Assembly (NCBI RefSeq): GCF_030317205.1
Contig: NZ_JASZYB010000001.1
Span: 372,001 to 436,000, forward strand
Length of the DNA: 64,000 bases
Direction: 5' to 3'
Source of the DNA: Variovorax sp. J2L1-78
Lineage (GTDB): Bacteria > Pseudomonadota > Gammaproteobacteria > Burkholderiales > Burkholderiaceae_C
Made by a program: the position numbers and the translations under genes. A model generated the notes under the pieces. The model ran no database searches. It had not been told where the DNA came from and saw only the letters and a list, made by a program, of their open reading frames with translations. Positions 1 to 10,043 of the stretch are shown here, piece after piece (within the stretch, counting starts at the first letter, position 1; every line of letters begins with the position of its first letter).

Positions 1-2
1 AC

Positions 3-242
3 TACGCGCGCGACAATCGAGGCTATTACGACAGGCGCGACCGTGGTTACGATGGCGGACGCCGTTATGACGAGCGCGGACCAGATCGTTCGCCCCGACC
101 AGCAGCCACTCCGAGACAAAGACCAAATCCGAACTTGCCTGGACAAAGTCCTCATGTCACGGGCTACCCGCCGTTCCAGAGCCCTGCTGATCGTGAAGCG
201 CAGACGGGTGGGCCGGGCCAGCCGCCCAGGGGGAGCCGGTAG
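3..242 (+). CDS. C-terminal fragment of an Arg/Gly/Tyr/Asp-rich protein (5' end outside window)
   Basis: The third forward frame is open from the window edge to a TAG at 240-242 and encodes 79 residues. The first part is strongly biased, with RGYYDRRDRGYDGG-like runs of Arg, Gly, Tyr and Asp, and the rest is Pro/Gln/Gly-rich, ending GQPPRGSR. Such tails are low-complexity and typical of RNA-associated proteins or of small secreted basic proteins; the domain that would identify it lies upstream of the window. Another forward frame over the same bases is also open but gives an unremarkable Arg-rich product, so this frame is a judgement based on composition. No function is assigned. Confidence 0.5.
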   Translation, partial: YARDNRGYYDRRDRGYDGGRRYDERGPDRSPRPAATPRQRPNPNLPGQSPHVTGYPPFQSPADREAQTGGPGQPPRGSR

Positions 243-274
243 GTTGGCCAGAGCGCTTCGGCAGGCCGTGGCCG

Positions 275-293
275 CGGTTGACATAATCAACCG
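275..293 (+). promoter_or_regulatory. Perfect inverted repeat abutting the def start codon, containing an extended -10-like element
   Basis: CGGTTGA (275-281) and TCAACCG (287-293) are exact inverse complements around the loop CATAA. The hexamer CATAAT at 282-287, preceded by TGA, looks like an extended -10 box, and its last base is six bases before the ATG at 294. This would start transcription at or next to the A of the ATG, giving a leaderless def mRNA; there is no Shine-Dalgarno sequence. A repressor bound to the repeat would cover the promoter. The bases are seen directly; promoter and operator roles are inferred. No good -35 box is present. Confidence 0.45.
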
Positions 294-833
294 ATGACGA
301 TTCGTGAAATCTTGAAGATGGGCGATCCGCGGTTGTTGCGCACTGCGCAACCCGTTGCAGCCTTCGACACCGACGAACTGCACCTGCTGGTGCGGGACAT
401 GTTCGAGACCATGCACGCCGTCAACGGCGCAGGCCTGGCAGCGCCGCAGATCGGCGTGGATCTGCAACTGGTGATCTTCGGCACAGGCGCCGTGAATCCG
501 CGTTATCCGGACGCCCCCCTGATCCCACAGACGGTCCTGCTGAATCCCGTCGTCATGCCGATCGGCGATGAGGAAGAGGAGGGCTGGGAGGGCTGCCTGT
601 CGGTGCCCGGCCTGCGAGGCGTGGTGCCGCGCTTCTCGACCATCCGCTACACCGGCTTCGACCCGTATGGCGATCCGATCGATCGGACAGTGAGTGGCTT
701 CCACGCGCGGGTGGTGCAGCACGAGGTGGACCATCTGCTGGGCAAGCTTTACCCGATGCGGGTACGCGACTTCACGCGCTTTGGCTTCACCGACGTGCTG
801 TTTCCCGGTCTCGACGCTGCCGAGGACGACTGA
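294..833 (+). CDS. def: Peptide deformylase
   Basis: A 179-residue metallo-deformylase that removes the formyl group from the N-terminal Met of new proteins in the cytoplasm. All three family motifs are present: [10 protein letters not shown] (motif I), EGCLSVPG with the metal-ligand Cys (motif II), and QHEVDHLLG with the two His ligands and catalytic Glu (motif III). The length is normal for the family. The ATG at 294 is chosen because the conserved N-terminus begins at once ([14 protein letters not shown]) and no other start fits. It has no ribosome-binding site but a -10-like box six bases upstream. It converges on the DoxX gene. The methionine aminopeptidase that acts next in N-terminal processing lies 3 kb away at 3992-4816. 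Confidence 0.96.
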   Translation: MTIREILKMGDPRLLRTAQPVAAFDTDELHLLVRDMFETMHAVNGAGLAAPQIGVDLQLVIFGTGAVNPRYPDAPLIPQTVLLNPVVMPIGDEEEEGWEGCLSVPGLRGVVPRFSTIRYTGFDPYGDPIDRTVSGFHARVVQHEVDHLLGKLYPMRVRDFTRFGFTDVLFPGLDAAEDD

Positions 834-836
834 TGC

Positions 837-859
837 AGAGGCGGGCGGGAGCCGCCTCT
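837..859. terminator. Hairpin between convergent def and the DoxX gene
   Basis: AGAGGCGG (837-844) pairs perfectly with CCGCCTCT (852-859) around a seven-base loop, directly after the def stop codon and just before the stop of the opposing gene. The position between converging genes suits a bidirectional terminator. Neither flank carries a strong T-run, so termination strength is uncertain. Confidence 0.5.
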
Positions 860-866
860 TGTCACG

Positions 867-1271
867 TCAGTTGTACTTGCCGCTGCTGCCGCCCACGCTG
901 AAGCGCCCCGCGCCCAGCAGCGCCACGGCGATCGCGCCGAAGAGGAACATGCCCTGCAGTTCCAGCGCCCAGCCGCCGTTCTTTCCGATGACGAGCAGGT
1001 CCTTCATGTGCACGAGCCAGATCGCCACCACCATGTTGATGGCGACGATCCACGCAGCCGGACGGGTGTAGAAGCCGATGATCAGCAGGATCGGCGCAAC
1101 GATCTCCCCGATATAGACGAGGTACGCCAGCGCACTGGGCAGGCCGTGCGATGCCAGCATGCCACCGACGCCACTCACGCCGGAACTGATCTTGGCCACG
1201 CCATGCAGCAGGATCAGGATCCCAAGTGCCAAGCGGAGGACGAGTTTGCCGGTGTCGTCGGAACGGGTCAT
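867..1271 (-). CDS. DoxX family membrane protein
   Basis: A 134-residue integral membrane protein with four hydrophobic segments, beginning LVLRLALGILILLHGVAK and including LVYIGEIVAPILLIIGFY and the segment around AIWLVHMKDLLV. The LHG..K motif in the first helix and G..E/AP.L..GF in the next are typical of DoxX/DoxD-like proteins. DoxX relatives have been tied to thiosulfate oxidation in archaea and to redox stress responses in mycobacteria; the role here is unknown. The ATG at 1271 is preferred over longer versions because an AAAGGA ribosome site lies about eight bases upstream and the extension would be non-hydrophobic. It stands alone, convergent with def. Confidence 0.85.
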   Translation of the reverse strand: MTRSDDTGKLVLRLALGILILLHGVAKISSGVSGVGGMLASHGLPSALAYLVYIGEIVAPILLIIGFYTRPAAWIVAINMVVAIWLVHMKDLLVIGKNGGWALELQGMFLFGAIAVALLGAGRFSVGGSSGKYN

Positions 1272-1368
1272 GAGGGAGGTCCTTTCAAGCGAAAAACCGG
1301 ATTGTGGTCCATGTTCGAGACATTTCACACATGGATGGCCCTCCACCGCGTCGATGCGGCCCTGCCAT

Positions 1369-3975
1369 TCAGGCGGACAACACTTCGATCAGCTCCGTCT
1401 CGATCGCCAACTGCGCACGCTGCCCCTGCAGTTCCGGGCCGCTGAGCAGGAAGGTGTCTTCCACCCGCTCGCCGAGCGTCGTGACCTTGGCCAACTGCAG
1501 GTGCAGCCGGTGCCGCGCGAGCACCCGCGCGACGGAATAGAGCAGGCCGGCGCGGTCGCTGGCCGAGATGCTCAGCAGCCAGCGCTGTGCCTTCTCGTCG
1601 GGCACCAGGTTGATGCGCGGCTGGATCGGGAAGCTGCGCACCCGGCGCGACACGCGGCCTTTGCTGGGGGGCGGCAGGGCGCCGGCCTCGGCCAGGGTCT
1701 TCGTGAGGCCGGTCTCGACCATGCTGATCAGGTCGCGGTAGTGCTCGGGCGTGAATGCGGTGACGACCTGGAAGGTGTCCAGCGCGTAGCCGTTGGTGGC
1801 GGTGTGCACCTTCGCGTCCAGGATGCTGAACGAAGCCTGGTCGAAGTAGCCGCAGATGCGTGCGAACAGCTCCTGCTGGTCGGGCGTGTAGACCACCACC
1901 TGCAGGCCTTCGCCCACCGGGGAGAGGCGCGCCCGAACGATGGGCGGCGCGTGCGGGTCGACCGGTACGTCCTTGTGCGGCACGTGCCGCGACAGCTGCT
2001 TGGCGTGCCAGGCGATCTCCGAGGCGTCGTGCCGCATGAAGTAGCCGACGTCGAGCGTTTCCCACAGCGCCTTGTGCACCTCGAAGGGCTGGGCGTGCAG
2101 GGCGAGCTGCACCAGTGCCTCGCGCTTGCGCGCTTCGATTTCCGCGTCCGGGTCGGGCAGGTGGCCGCCGAGCGCGCGCGAGGTGTAGCGGTAGAGGTCT
2201 TCGAGCAGCTTGCCCTTCCAGGCATTCCACACACGCGGCGAGGTGCCGCGGATGTCGGCGATGGTCAGCAGGTACAGGGCGGTCAGGTAGCGTTCGCTGC
2301 CCACGCGCTTGGCAAACGCCGCGATCACGTCGGGGTCGCTCAGGTCCTGCTTCTGCGCCACGGTGCTCATCGTGAGGTGCTCGGTCACCAGGAACTCGAT
2401 GAGCTTGCTGTCTTCGCGCTCGACGTTGTGCTGCTGGCAGAAGCGGTGCACATCGCGCGCGCCCAGCGTCGAATGGTCGCCGCCGCGGCCCTTGGCGATG
2501 TCGTGGAACAGCGCGGCCACGTACAGCACCCACGGTTTGTCCCAGCCGGCCGCGAGCTGCGAGCAGAAGGGGTATTCGTGCGCGTGCTCGGCGATGAAGA
2601 AGCGGCGCACGTTGCGCAGCACCATCAGGATGTGCTGGTCGACCGTGTAGACGTGGAACAGGTCGTGCTGCATCTGCCCGACGATGCTGCGGAAGGGCCG
2701 CAGGTAACGCCCTAGCACCGAGGTCTGGTTCATCAGCCGGAAGGCGTGCGTGATGCCGCGCGGCTCCAGCAGCATCCGCATGAAGGTGATGTGGTTCACC
2801 CGGTCGTTGCGGAACTTGCTGTCCATCACCGAGCGCGCGTTGTAGAGCGCCCGCAGCGTCCGGGCCGACAGGCCCTTCACGCCGATGGTCTTCTGGTAGA
2901 GCAGGAAGGTCTCGAGGATGGCGTGCGGGTCTTTTAGGTACAGGTCGTCGCTCGCCACCTCGATCATCCCGGCCTTCTCGAAGAAGCGGTCGTTGATGCG
3001 GGTGGGTTCTTCGGCCTGCGGCTGGAGCCGCTCGGCGATGTTGAGCAGCAGGATCTGCGTGAGCTGCGTCACCGCCTTGGCGGCCCAGTAGTAGCGGCGC
3101 ATGAGCGCCTCGCTCGCCTTGCGCTGCGACAGGGCCTCGTAGCCGAAGGTGGCGGCCACGGCCGTCTGCAGGTCGAACACCAGCCGGTCCTCGCGGCGGT
3201 TGGCCGTGACATGCAGGCGCGCGCGGATCAGGCTCAGCAGCGCCTCGTTGCGCTTGATCTGCTGCACTTCGAAGGCGGTGGCCAGGCCGTTCTTGGCCAG
3301 ATCTTCCCAGCGGCGGCCGAAGCCGGCGGCCTTGGTCATCCACAGCACCGTCTGCAGGTCGCGCAGGCCGCCGGGCGATTCCTTGCAGTTGGGTTCGAGC
3401 GCGTAGGGCGTGTCGTCGAACTTGTGGTGCCGGTGCCGCATTTCCTGCGACTTGGCCGCGAAGAAGGCCTGGGGGTCGATGGCGGTGCAGAAGCGCTTGC
3501 GGAACGCCGTGTACAGCTTCTTGTCGCCGGTGATCAGGCGCGACTCGAGCAGCGAGGTCTGGACGGTGACGTCCTTGTCCGCTTCGTCCAGGCATTCGCC
3601 CAGGGTGCGCACGCTCGAGCCGATCTCCAGGCCCACGTCCCAGCAGCGGCCGATGAAGGCCTCGAGCCGCGCCGGCTCGATGTTCGACGCATGCACCTCC
3701 GGTAGCAGCAGCAGCACGTCGACGTCGGAATAGGGGAAGAGCTCGCCGCGCCCGAAGCCGCCGACCGCGACCAGCGCGAGGTCGTTGCCGAAGCCCGCAT
3801 CGTTCCAGAGCGCGGTCAGGGCCTCGTCCGCGAAAGTGGCGAGCTGTCGCAACACCTGGTGCACGCTGCGCGTGGGCGCATTGCCGTGCTGCAAGGTGTC
3901 GAACAGCGCCATCTTCTGTGCGCGGTAGACCTCGCGCAACGACGGCACGTCGACCGTGGTGGCGACTTCGATCAC
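1369..3975 (-). CDS. glnD: [Protein-PII] uridylyltransferase / uridylyl-removing enzyme
   Basis: An 868-residue bifunctional sensor of nitrogen status that uridylylates PII signal proteins when glutamine is low and removes UMP when it is high. The N-terminal nucleotidyltransferase motif GGFGRGELFPYSDVDVL lies near residues 72-88 with the metal-binding Asp pair. An HD phosphohydrolase domain with ALFHDIAKGRGGDHS is near residue 488, and two ACT-type glutamine-sensing domains follow, the last containing ASDRAGLLYSVARVLA. Length and domain order match the family. The start lies 17 bases after the map stop codon on the same strand, so map and glnD are probably one transcript, a pairing common in proteobacteria. 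Confidence 0.96.
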   Translation of the reverse strand: MIEVATTVDVPSLREVYRAQKMALFDTLQHGNAPTRSVHQVLRQLATFADEALTALWNDAGFGNDLALVAVGGFGRGELFPYSDVDVLLLLPEVHASNIEPARLEAFIGRCWDVGLEIGSSVRTLGECLDEADKDVTVQTSLLESRLITGDKKLYTAFRKRFCTAIDPQAFFAAKSQEMRHRHHKFDDTPYALEPNCKESPGGLRDLQTVLWMTKAAGFGRRWEDLAKNGLATAFEVQQIKRNEALLSLIRARLHVTANRREDRLVFDLQTAVAATFGYEALSQRKASEALMRRYYWAAKAVTQLTQILLLNIAERLQPQAEEPTRINDRFFEKAGMIEVASDDLYLKDPHAILETFLLYQKTIGVKGLSARTLRALYNARSVMDSKFRNDRVNHITFMRMLLEPRGITHAFRLMNQTSVLGRYLRPFRSIVGQMQHDLFHVYTVDQHILMVLRNVRRFFIAEHAHEYPFCSQLAAGWDKPWVLYVAALFHDIAKGRGGDHSTLGARDVHRFCQQHNVEREDSKLIEFLVTEHLTMSTVAQKQDLSDPDVIAAFAKRVGSERYLTALYLLTIADIRGTSPRVWNAWKGKLLEDLYRYTSRALGGHLPDPDAEIEARKREALVQLALHAQPFEVHKALWETLDVGYFMRHDASEIAWHAKQLSRHVPHKDVPVDPHAPPIVRARLSPVGEGLQVVVYTPDQQELFARICGYFDQASFSILDAKVHTATNGYALDTFQVVTAFTPEHYRDLISMVETGLTKTLAEAGALPPPSKGRVSRRVRSFPIQPRINLVPDEKAQRWLLSISASDRAGLLYSVARVLARHRLHLQLAKVTTLGERVEDTFLLSGPELQGQRAQLAIETELIEVLSA

Positions 3976-3991
3976 GCCAGCACTCCGGCGC

Positions 3992-4816
3992 TCAGGTGGC
4001 CGTCGACGTGACGAAGGGCGGGGGCGGCGGGCTGCCGGCCGACAGGGTCAGCACCTCGTAGCCGGTCTCGGTGACCAGCACGCTGTGTTCCCACTGCGCC
4101 GACAACGAGTGGTCGCGCGTGACGATGGTCCAGCCGTCGTACTGGCCGCCCTTGGCGTCTTCCTTGATGTCGCGCTTGCCGGCATTGATCATCGGCTCGA
4201 TCGTGAAGATCATGCCCGGCTCGAGCCGTTCCATGGTGCCCGGCCGGCCGTAGTGCAGCACCTGCGGCTCCTCGTGGAACTTGCGGCCCACACCGTGGCC
4301 GCAGAACTCGCGCACCACCGAATAGCCGTTGCCTTCGGCGAATTTCTGGATCGCATGGCCGACGTCGCCCAGGTGGCCGCCGGGGCGCACCTGCAGGATG
4401 CCCTGCCACATCGCCTCGTAGGTGACCTGGCACAGGCGCTTGGCAGCGATGGACGCATCGCCGACGATGAACATCCGGCTGTTGTCGCCGAACCAGCCGT
4501 CCTTGATGACGGTGACATCGATGTTCATGATGTCGCCCTTCTTCAGGGGCTTGTCGTTCGGGATGCCGTGGCACACCACGTGGTTGACCGAGGTGCAGAG
4601 CGACTTGGGGAAGGGCGTGCTGCTCGCGCCCAGGTAGCCCACCGTGGCCGAGGTGGTGCCTTGCTTGGCCATGTACTCGGCGGCCAGGCGGTCGATTTCG
4701 TTCGTGGTGACGCCGGGCTTCACGAAGGGGGTCAGGTAATCCAGCACCTCCGAGGTCAGGCGGCCGACCGTGCGCATGGCGGCGATGCCGGCTGCGTCGT
4801 TCAGGGTAATACTCAT
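3992..4816 (-). CDS. map: Type I methionine aminopeptidase
   Basis: A 274-residue cytosolic metalloprotease that removes the initiator Met after deformylation. The pita-bread fold ligands are visible: the Asp residues in [18 protein letters not shown], the His in [14 protein letters not shown], and the Glu residues in [10 protein letters not shown] and [14 protein letters not shown]. The ATG at 4816 gives the expected N-terminus ([15 protein letters not shown]); a longer reading frame upstream is low-complexity and crosses the purL leader region. There is no ribosome-binding site, but an extended -10 (TGGGATAAT) sits so that its last base is six bases before the ATG, pointing to a leaderless mRNA. 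The C-terminus has a short Pro-rich tail. It is followed at 17 bases by glnD. Confidence 0.96.
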   Translation of the reverse strand: MSITLNDAAGIAAMRTVGRLTSEVLDYLTPFVKPGVTTNEIDRLAAEYMAKQGTTSATVGYLGASSTPFPKSLCTSVNHVVCHGIPNDKPLKKGDIMNIDVTVIKDGWFGDNSRMFIVGDASIAAKRLCQVTYEAMWQGILQVRPGGHLGDVGHAIQKFAEGNGYSVVREFCGHGVGRKFHEEPQVLHYGRPGTMERLEPGMIFTIEPMINAGKRDIKEDAKGGQYDGWTIVTRDHSLSAQWEHSVLVTETGYEVLTLSAGSPPPPPFVTSTAT

Positions 4817-4822
4817 CCCGCG

Positions 4823-4831
4823 ATTATCCCA
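4823..4831 (-). promoter_or_regulatory. Extended -10 promoter placed for a leaderless map transcript
   Basis: On the minus strand TGG-GATAAT reads from 4831 to 4823, followed by CGCGGG and then the map ATG at 4816. A start site seven bases after the -10 falls on the A of ATG. No convincing -35 box is present (CGGGCA at the 17-base spacing). The same -10 to ATG spacing occurs at def, selO and the Bcr-type gene. Confidence 0.5.
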
Positions 4832-4921
4832 TTCGGCACCCGCGCTGCCCGGCGGTGCGGCGCATGACCTCTGCGCGCTCGCGGGGTGCCGGCCCGGGCG
4901 GCCGGGCCGGCCGCGGTCGCC

Positions 4922-4927
4922 TAAAAT
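4922..4927 (+). promoter_or_regulatory. Probable -10 box for purL
   Basis: TAAAAT is an AT-rich hexamer in a very GC-rich 200-base stretch between the divergent map and purL genes and about 90 bases before the purL start. No recognisable -35 is at the expected distance. The placement is inferred from sequence contrast only. Confidence 0.4.
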
Positions 4928-5019
4928 TCCGGGTTTCCACGGACGGCCCCAGTCAGCGGCCGTCCAGCGTGTTTCTTCATTCACCTTCAGCCAGCCGGCC
5001 CCCGCCGGCCCATTCGACC

Positions 5020-8000
5020 GTGACGCAGCCATCCCACACCGCCCAACCCGTCGTGACCGTGTTCGAGGGGGGCAGCGCACTCAGCGACTTCCGGGCCCGC
5101 CAGCTCCTGCCGAAGCTGCAGGCGGTCGAGCCGAAAATCGAGGCGATCTCCGCCCGTTTCGTCCACCTGGTCGTTACCGACGCGGCGCCCGATGCGGCGG
5201 CCCGCGAGCGCTTCGCTGCGCTCCTGACCTACGGCGAGCCCTTCGCCGCGCCCAAGGCGTCGACCGAACTGATCGTCACGCCCCGCCTGGGCACCGTGTC
5301 GCCCTGGGCCTCGAAAGCCACCGACATCGCCCACAACTGCGGCCTGGCGCTGCGCCGGGTCGAACGCGTCACGCAGGTCCACCTGAGCCTGAAGGCGCCG
5401 CTGATCGGTAAGGCGCCGGTGCTCGACGGCGACAAGCGGCTGGCCGTGGCGGCGCTGCTGCACGACCGCATGACTGAATCAGTGCTGCCCGGCCTCGACG
5501 GCGCCGCAGCGCTGTTCGCCGAGCTGGACGCCCAGCCGATGGCGCAGGTCGACGTGCTGGCCGGCGGCCGTGCGGCCCTCGTCTCGGCCAACAGCACCTT
5601 CGGCCTGGCGCTGGCCGAGGACGAGATCGACTACCTGGTCGATGCCTTCACCCGGCTCGGCCGCAACCCGAGCGACGTCGAGCTGATGATGTTCGCGCAG
5701 GCCAACAGCGAGCACTGCCGCCACAAGATCTTCAACGCCGACTTCGTGATCGACGGGGAAAAGCAGCCGATCAGCCTGTTCGGCATGATCCGCAACACCG
5801 AGAAGCTGAGCCCGCAGCACACCGTGGTCGCCTACGCCGACAACGCGTCGATCATGGAAGGCACGCAGATCGAACGCTTCGTGGCGGCCGATGGCGCCGC
5901 CAGCGGCAGCTACCAGAAGCAGGGCGCGCTGAGCCACGTCCTGATGAAGGTCGAGACGCACAACCACCCGACCGCGATCTCCCCGTTCCCGGGGGCCTCG
6001 ACCGGTGCCGGCGGCGAGATCCGCGACGAGGGTGCGACCGGCCGCGGCTCCAAGCCCAAGGCCGGCCTGACCGGCTTCACCGTGTCGAAGCTCTGGCCGG
6101 AAGACGGCCACTACGGCAAGCCCGCGCACATCGCCAGCCCGCTGCAGATCATGACCGAGGGCCCGCTGGGTGGCGCCGCCTTCAACAACGAATTCGGCCG
6201 GCCGAACCTGCTGGGCTACTTCCGCGAGTACGAACAGGCGATCGCGAGCGACACCGACACGGTGCACCGTGGCTACCACAAGCCCATCATGATCGCGGGC
6301 GGGCTCGGCAGCATCGACGCCGACCAGACCGAGAAGATCCTCTTCCCCGCTGGCTCGCTGCTGATCCAGCTCGGCGGCCCCGGCATGCGCATCGGGATGG
6401 GCGGCAGCGCCGCCAGTTCGATGGCGACTGGCGCGAACGCGGCCGAACTCGACTTCGACTCGGTGCAGCGCGGCAACCCGGAAATCGAGCGTCGCGCGCA
6501 GGAGGTCATCAACCATTGCTGGCAGCAAGGCGCCGCGAACCCGATCTTGGCCATCCACGACGTGGGCGCGGGCGGCCTGTCGAATGCCTTCCCCGAACTG
6601 ACCAACGATGCCGGCCGTGGCGCGCGCTTCGACTTGCGCGGCGTGCCGCTCGAAGAGTCGGGCATGGCGCCGAAGGAAATCTGGTGCAACGAGAGTCAGG
6701 AGCGCTACGTGCTGGCCATCGCGCCGGAGTCGCTGGCGCAGTTCAAGGCCTTCTGCGAGCGCGAGCGCTGCCCGTTCGCGGTGGTCGGCGTGGCGACCGA
6801 AGAGCGCCAGCTGCGCCTGGTCGATGAGGGCGCCGACGTGCAGCCCGTCGACATGCCGATGGACGTGCTGCTCGGCAAGCCGCCGAAGATGCTGCGCGAC
6901 GTGAAGACCGTCGCGCGCCGGTTCACGCCGCTCGATCTGACCGGCGTCGAACTGCAGAAGGCCGCCATCGACGTGCTGTCGCACCCGACGGTCGCGTCCA
7001 AGCGCTTCCTCATCACCATCGGCGATCGCACCGTCGGCGGAATGAGCCACCGCGACCAGATGGTCGGCCCGTGGCAGGTGCCCGTGGCCGATTGCGCTGT
7101 CACGCTGGCCGACTACAGCGGCTTCGCCGGCGAGGCGATGAGCATGGGCGAGCGCACGCCGCTGGCCGCGCTCGACGCGCCGGCCTCCGGCCGCATGGCG
7201 GTGGCCGAGGCCATCACCAACCTGTTGGCCGCGCCCATCGAACTCTCACGCGTCAAGCTGTCGGCCAACTGGATGGCGGCCTGCGGCGAGCCCGGCGAAG
7301 ACGCCGCGCTGTACGAGACGGTGAAGGCGGTCGGCCTGGAGCTGTGCCCGGCGCTGGGCATCTCGATTCCGGTCGGCAAGGATTCGCTCTCGATGCGTAC
7401 GCAGTGGTCGGTTGGCGACCAGAAAAAGAAGGTCACTTCGCCGGTCAGCCTGATCGTCACCGCCTTCGCCACGCTGGCCGACGTGCGCGGCACGCTCACG
7501 CCGCAGCTCGACCGCGACGAGGCCGACACCACGCTGGTGCTGATCGACCTGGGCCGCGGCCAGCACCGCATGGCCGGCAGCATCCTGGCGCAGACGCTGG
7601 GGCAGAGCGGCGACACGGTCCCTGATCTGGACCATCCGGAAGACCTGGTGAACCTGGTCAAGGCCGTGAACGCGCTGCGCGCCGACGGCAAGATCCTCGC
7701 GATGCACGACCGCAGCGACGGCGGCCTGTTCGCCACCGCCTGCGAGATGGCCTTCGCCGGCCACGTCGGCGTGGCGCTGAACGTCGACATGCTGGTCACC
7801 GAGGGCGACGGCATCTCCGACAGCCGCATGGAAACCGGCGACGCCAAGAACTGGGCACAGCAGGTCAGCGCGCGCCGCGAAGAGCTCACGCTCAAGGCGC
7901 TATTCAGCGAAGAACTGGGCATGGTGCTGCAGGTGCGCACCGCGGAGCGCAACGAGGCGATGCAGGTGCTTCGCGCCCATGGCCTGAGCGCGCACAGTCA

Positions 8001-9045
8001 CTTCGTCGGCAAGACCCGGTCCGATGCCTCAACGATGGACGTCGGCAAGGGCAAGCTCGAAGTCTGGCGCGACGCCAAGTCGGTGTTCAGCGCCAACCTG
8101 CACGACCTGCACCAGGTGTGGGACTCGGTCAGCTGGAAGATCGCCCGCGAGCGCGACAACCCGGCCTGCGCCGATTCGGAACACGCCGCGGCCGGCGTGC
8201 CCCAGGACCCGGGCGCGCACGTGTCGCTCGCTGCGGGCGCCGTCGACGCGTCGATCACCGCGTCTTTCCTGAACCTGGCGGCGCGGCCGCGGGTCGCGAT
8301 CCTGCGCGAGCAGGGTGTCAACTCGCACGTCGAGATGGCCTACGCCTTCACCGAGGCCGGCTTCGAGGCCCACGACGTCCACATGACCGACCTGCAGACC
8401 GGCCGCGCCGACTTGGCCCACTTCCAGGGCGTGGTCGCCTGCGGCGGCTTCAGCTATGGCGACACCCTGGGCGCGGGCATCGGCTGGGCGCGCAGCATCA
8501 CCTTCAACCCCAAGCTGTCGGACCAGTTCCAGGCCTTCTTCGGCCGGGGCGATACCTTCGGCCTGGGCGTGTGCAACGGCTGCCAGATGTTCGCCGAGCT
8601 GGCCGACATCATCCCGGGCGCCGAAGCCTGGCCGCGCTTCACCACCAACCAGAGCGAGCGCTTCGAGGCGCGGCTGTCGATGGTCGAGGTGCTCGAATCG
8701 CCGAGCATCTTCTTCGGCGGCCTGGCCGGCAGCCGCCTGCCGATCGCGGTGGCGCACGGCGAGGGCTACGCGAACTTCAAGCACCGCGGCGACGCCACGA
8801 AGGCCATCGCGGCCATGCGCTATGTCGACAACCACGGCCAGCCCACCGAGCAGTATCCGTTCAACCCGAATGGCAGCGCCGGTGGCCTGACGGCGGTGAC
8901 GACGGCCGACGGCCGCTTCACGGCGGTGATGCCGCACCCGGAACGGGTGTTCCGCAACATCCAGATGAGCTGGACCTCGGGCGACAAGAGCGATTTCAGC
9001 CCCTGGATGCAGATCTGGCGCAACGCCCGCAAGTGGGTGGGTTGA
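5020..9045 (+). CDS. purL: Phosphoribosylformylglycinamidine synthase (FGAM synthetase)
   Basis: A 1341-residue enzyme of purine synthesis that converts FGAR to FGAM with ATP and glutamine. It is the long single-chain form: an N-terminal domain starting [13 protein letters not shown], the synthetase core with [30 protein letters not shown] and [15 protein letters not shown], and a C-terminal glutaminase with the nucleophile Cys in [10 protein letters not shown] and the catalytic His/Glu region near PHPERVFRN. The GTG at 5020 is chosen because homology begins about ten residues later and the longer ATG form adds a low-complexity Arg/Pro-rich stretch across the promoter region. It is transcribed divergently from map-glnD. 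Confidence 0.95.
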   Translation: MTQPSHTAQPVVTVFEGGSALSDFRARQLLPKLQAVEPKIEAISARFVHLVVTDAAPDAAARERFAALLTYGEPFAAPKASTELIVTPRLGTVSPWASKATDIAHNCGLALRRVERVTQVHLSLKAPLIGKAPVLDGDKRLAVAALLHDRMTESVLPGLDGAAALFAELDAQPMAQVDVLAGGRAALVSANSTFGLALAEDEIDYLVDAFTRLGRNPSDVELMMFAQANSEHCRHKIFNADFVIDGEKQPISLFGMIRNTEKLSPQHTVVAYADNASIMEGTQIERFVAADGAASGSYQKQGALSHVLMKVETHNHPTAISPFPGASTGAGGEIRDEGATGRGSKPKAGLTGFTVSKLWPEDGHYGKPAHIASPLQIMTEGPLGGAAFNNEFGRPNLLGYFREYEQAIASDTDTVHRGYHKPIMIAGGLGSIDADQTEKILFPAGSLLIQLGGPGMRIGMGGSAASSMATGANAAELDFDSVQRGNPEIERRAQEVINHCWQQGAANPILAIHDVGAGGLSNAFPELTNDAGRGARFDLRGVPLEESGMAPKEIWCNESQERYVLAIAPESLAQFKAFCERERCPFAVVGVATEERQLRLVDEGADVQPVDMPMDVLLGKPPKMLRDVKTVARRFTPLDLTGVELQKAAIDVLSHPTVASKRFLITIGDRTVGGMSHRDQMVGPWQVPVADCAVTLADYSGFAGEAMSMGERTPLAALDAPASGRMAVAEAITNLLAAPIELSRVKLSANWMAACGEPGEDAALYETVKAVGLELCPALGISIPVGKDSLSMRTQWSVGDQKKKVTSPVSLIVTAFATLADVRGTLTPQLDRDEADTTLVLIDLGRGQHRMAGSILAQTLGQSGDTVPDLDHPEDLVNLVKAVNALRADGKILAMHDRSDGGLFATACEMAFAGHVGVALNVDMLVTEGDGISDSRMETGDAKNWAQQVSARREELTLKALFSEELGMVLQVRTAERNEAMQVLRAHGLSAHSHFVGKTRSDASTMDVGKGKLEVWRDAKSVFSANLHDLHQVWDSVSWKIARERDNPACADSEHAAAGVPQDPGAHVSLAAGAVDASITASFLNLAARPRVAILREQGVNSHVEMAYAFTEAGFEAHDVHMTDLQTGRADLAHFQGVVACGGFSYGDTLGAGIGWARSITFNPKLSDQFQAFFGRGDTFGLGVCNGCQMFAELADIIPGAEAWPRFTTNQSERFEARLSMVEVLESPSIFFGGLAGSRLPIAVAHGEGYANFKHRGDATKAIAAMRYVDNHGQPTEQYPFNPNGSAGGLTAVTTADGRFTAVMPHPERVFRNIQMSWTSGDKSDFSPWMQIWRNARKWVG

Positions 9046-9140
9046 GGCGACCCGGGTTTTCTCTGGTTTCGTGTGCGCTGGCGCACCGCTTTCGGTGACT
9101 CAAAGGGTTGCCGGCGGCGCGTGTGTTCGATGATCGGGTC

Positions 9141-10043
9141 ATGCTGAATCGCCGTGACTTCGTGGGCGCCCTGGGCGCCGTCCTTCCGCTGGCCGATGGG
9201 CTGGCGGCCGAGCCCTTCCGGGCGCTGAAGAAGTCGCCCCGCATGCCGGTGCTCTTTCTCGGCCACGGCAGCCCGATGAACGCCGTCGGCGACAACGCCT
9301 ACCGGCGCAGCTGGCAGGCGCTGGGGGCGGAGTTCGGCCGCACCTACCCGACGCCGCAACTGATCCTGTGCGTGTCCGCGCACTGGCTCACGCGCGGCGG
9401 CTGGTTCCTCACCGGCATGGCGAAGCCGAAGACCATCCACGACTTCGGCGGCTTTCCGCAGGAACTGTTCGACCAGCAGTTCCCGGCGCCCGGCGCACCC
9501 GCCGCGGCGGCGGAGATCGCCCAGGCGGTGCGCCAACCCGTGAGCGGCGCGGCGCTCGGCATCGACCCCGAGGAGTGGGGTTTCGACCATGGCACCTGGT
9601 CGGTGCTCAAGCCGATGTTCCCGAAGGCGCAGATTCCCGTGGTGCAGCTCGGCATGGACTACGGCCGCGCGCCGGCCGAGCACGCCATGCTCGGCCAGCA
9701 ACTCAAGGCGCTGCGCGAACGCGGTGTGCTGATCGTCGGCAGCGGCAACCTCGTGCACAACCTGCGCGTGACGCGTCGTGGCACCGCGCCGAACCAGGCC
9801 TACGACTGGGCGCACGAGTTCGACCGCGTAGTGGCCGGCCAACTGGAGAAGGGCGACCTCGCCGCGCTGCCACGCTTCCAGTCGCTGGGGGCGCTGGCGC
9901 AGCAGGCCCACCCGACGCACGAGCACTACCTGCCGCTGCTCTACGCCGCCGGTGCGGTCGATGCCGGCAAGGAAGCGCCGCGCTTTTTCAACGCCGATTT
10001 CCAGTCGGCGTCGATTTCGATGCGCTCGGTGATCTGGGCATGA
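9141..10043 (+). CDS. DODA-type extradiol aromatic-ring-opening dioxygenase
   Basis: A 300-residue member of the class III extradiol family related to YgiD, whose members cleave catechol-type rings such as DOPA with a single metal ion. Candidate metal and acid/base residues are in FLGHGSPM, VSAHWLT, GFDHGTWSVL and SGNLVHNL. The N-terminus from ATG 9141 reads MLNRRDFVGALGAVLPLADG, a twin-arginine motif and short hydrophobic stretch, so the enzyme may be exported by Tat, which is unusual because YgiD itself is cytosolic. A start 33 bases upstream is possible but lacks a ribosome site. The substrate is unknown. Its stop codon overlaps the terminator of the opposing PPIase operon. Confidence 0.85.
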   Translation: MLNRRDFVGALGAVLPLADGLAAEPFRALKKSPRMPVLFLGHGSPMNAVGDNAYRRSWQALGAEFGRTYPTPQLILCVSAHWLTRGGWFLTGMAKPKTIHDFGGFPQELFDQQFPAPGAPAAAAEIAQAVRQPVSGAALGIDPEEWGFDHGTWSVLKPMFPKAQIPVVQLGMDYGRAPAEHAMLGQQLKALRERGVLIVGSGNLVHNLRVTRRGTAPNQAYDWAHEFDRVVAGQLEKGDLAALPRFQSLGALAQQAHPTHEHYLPLLYAAGAVDAGKEAPRFFNADFQSASISMRSVIWA

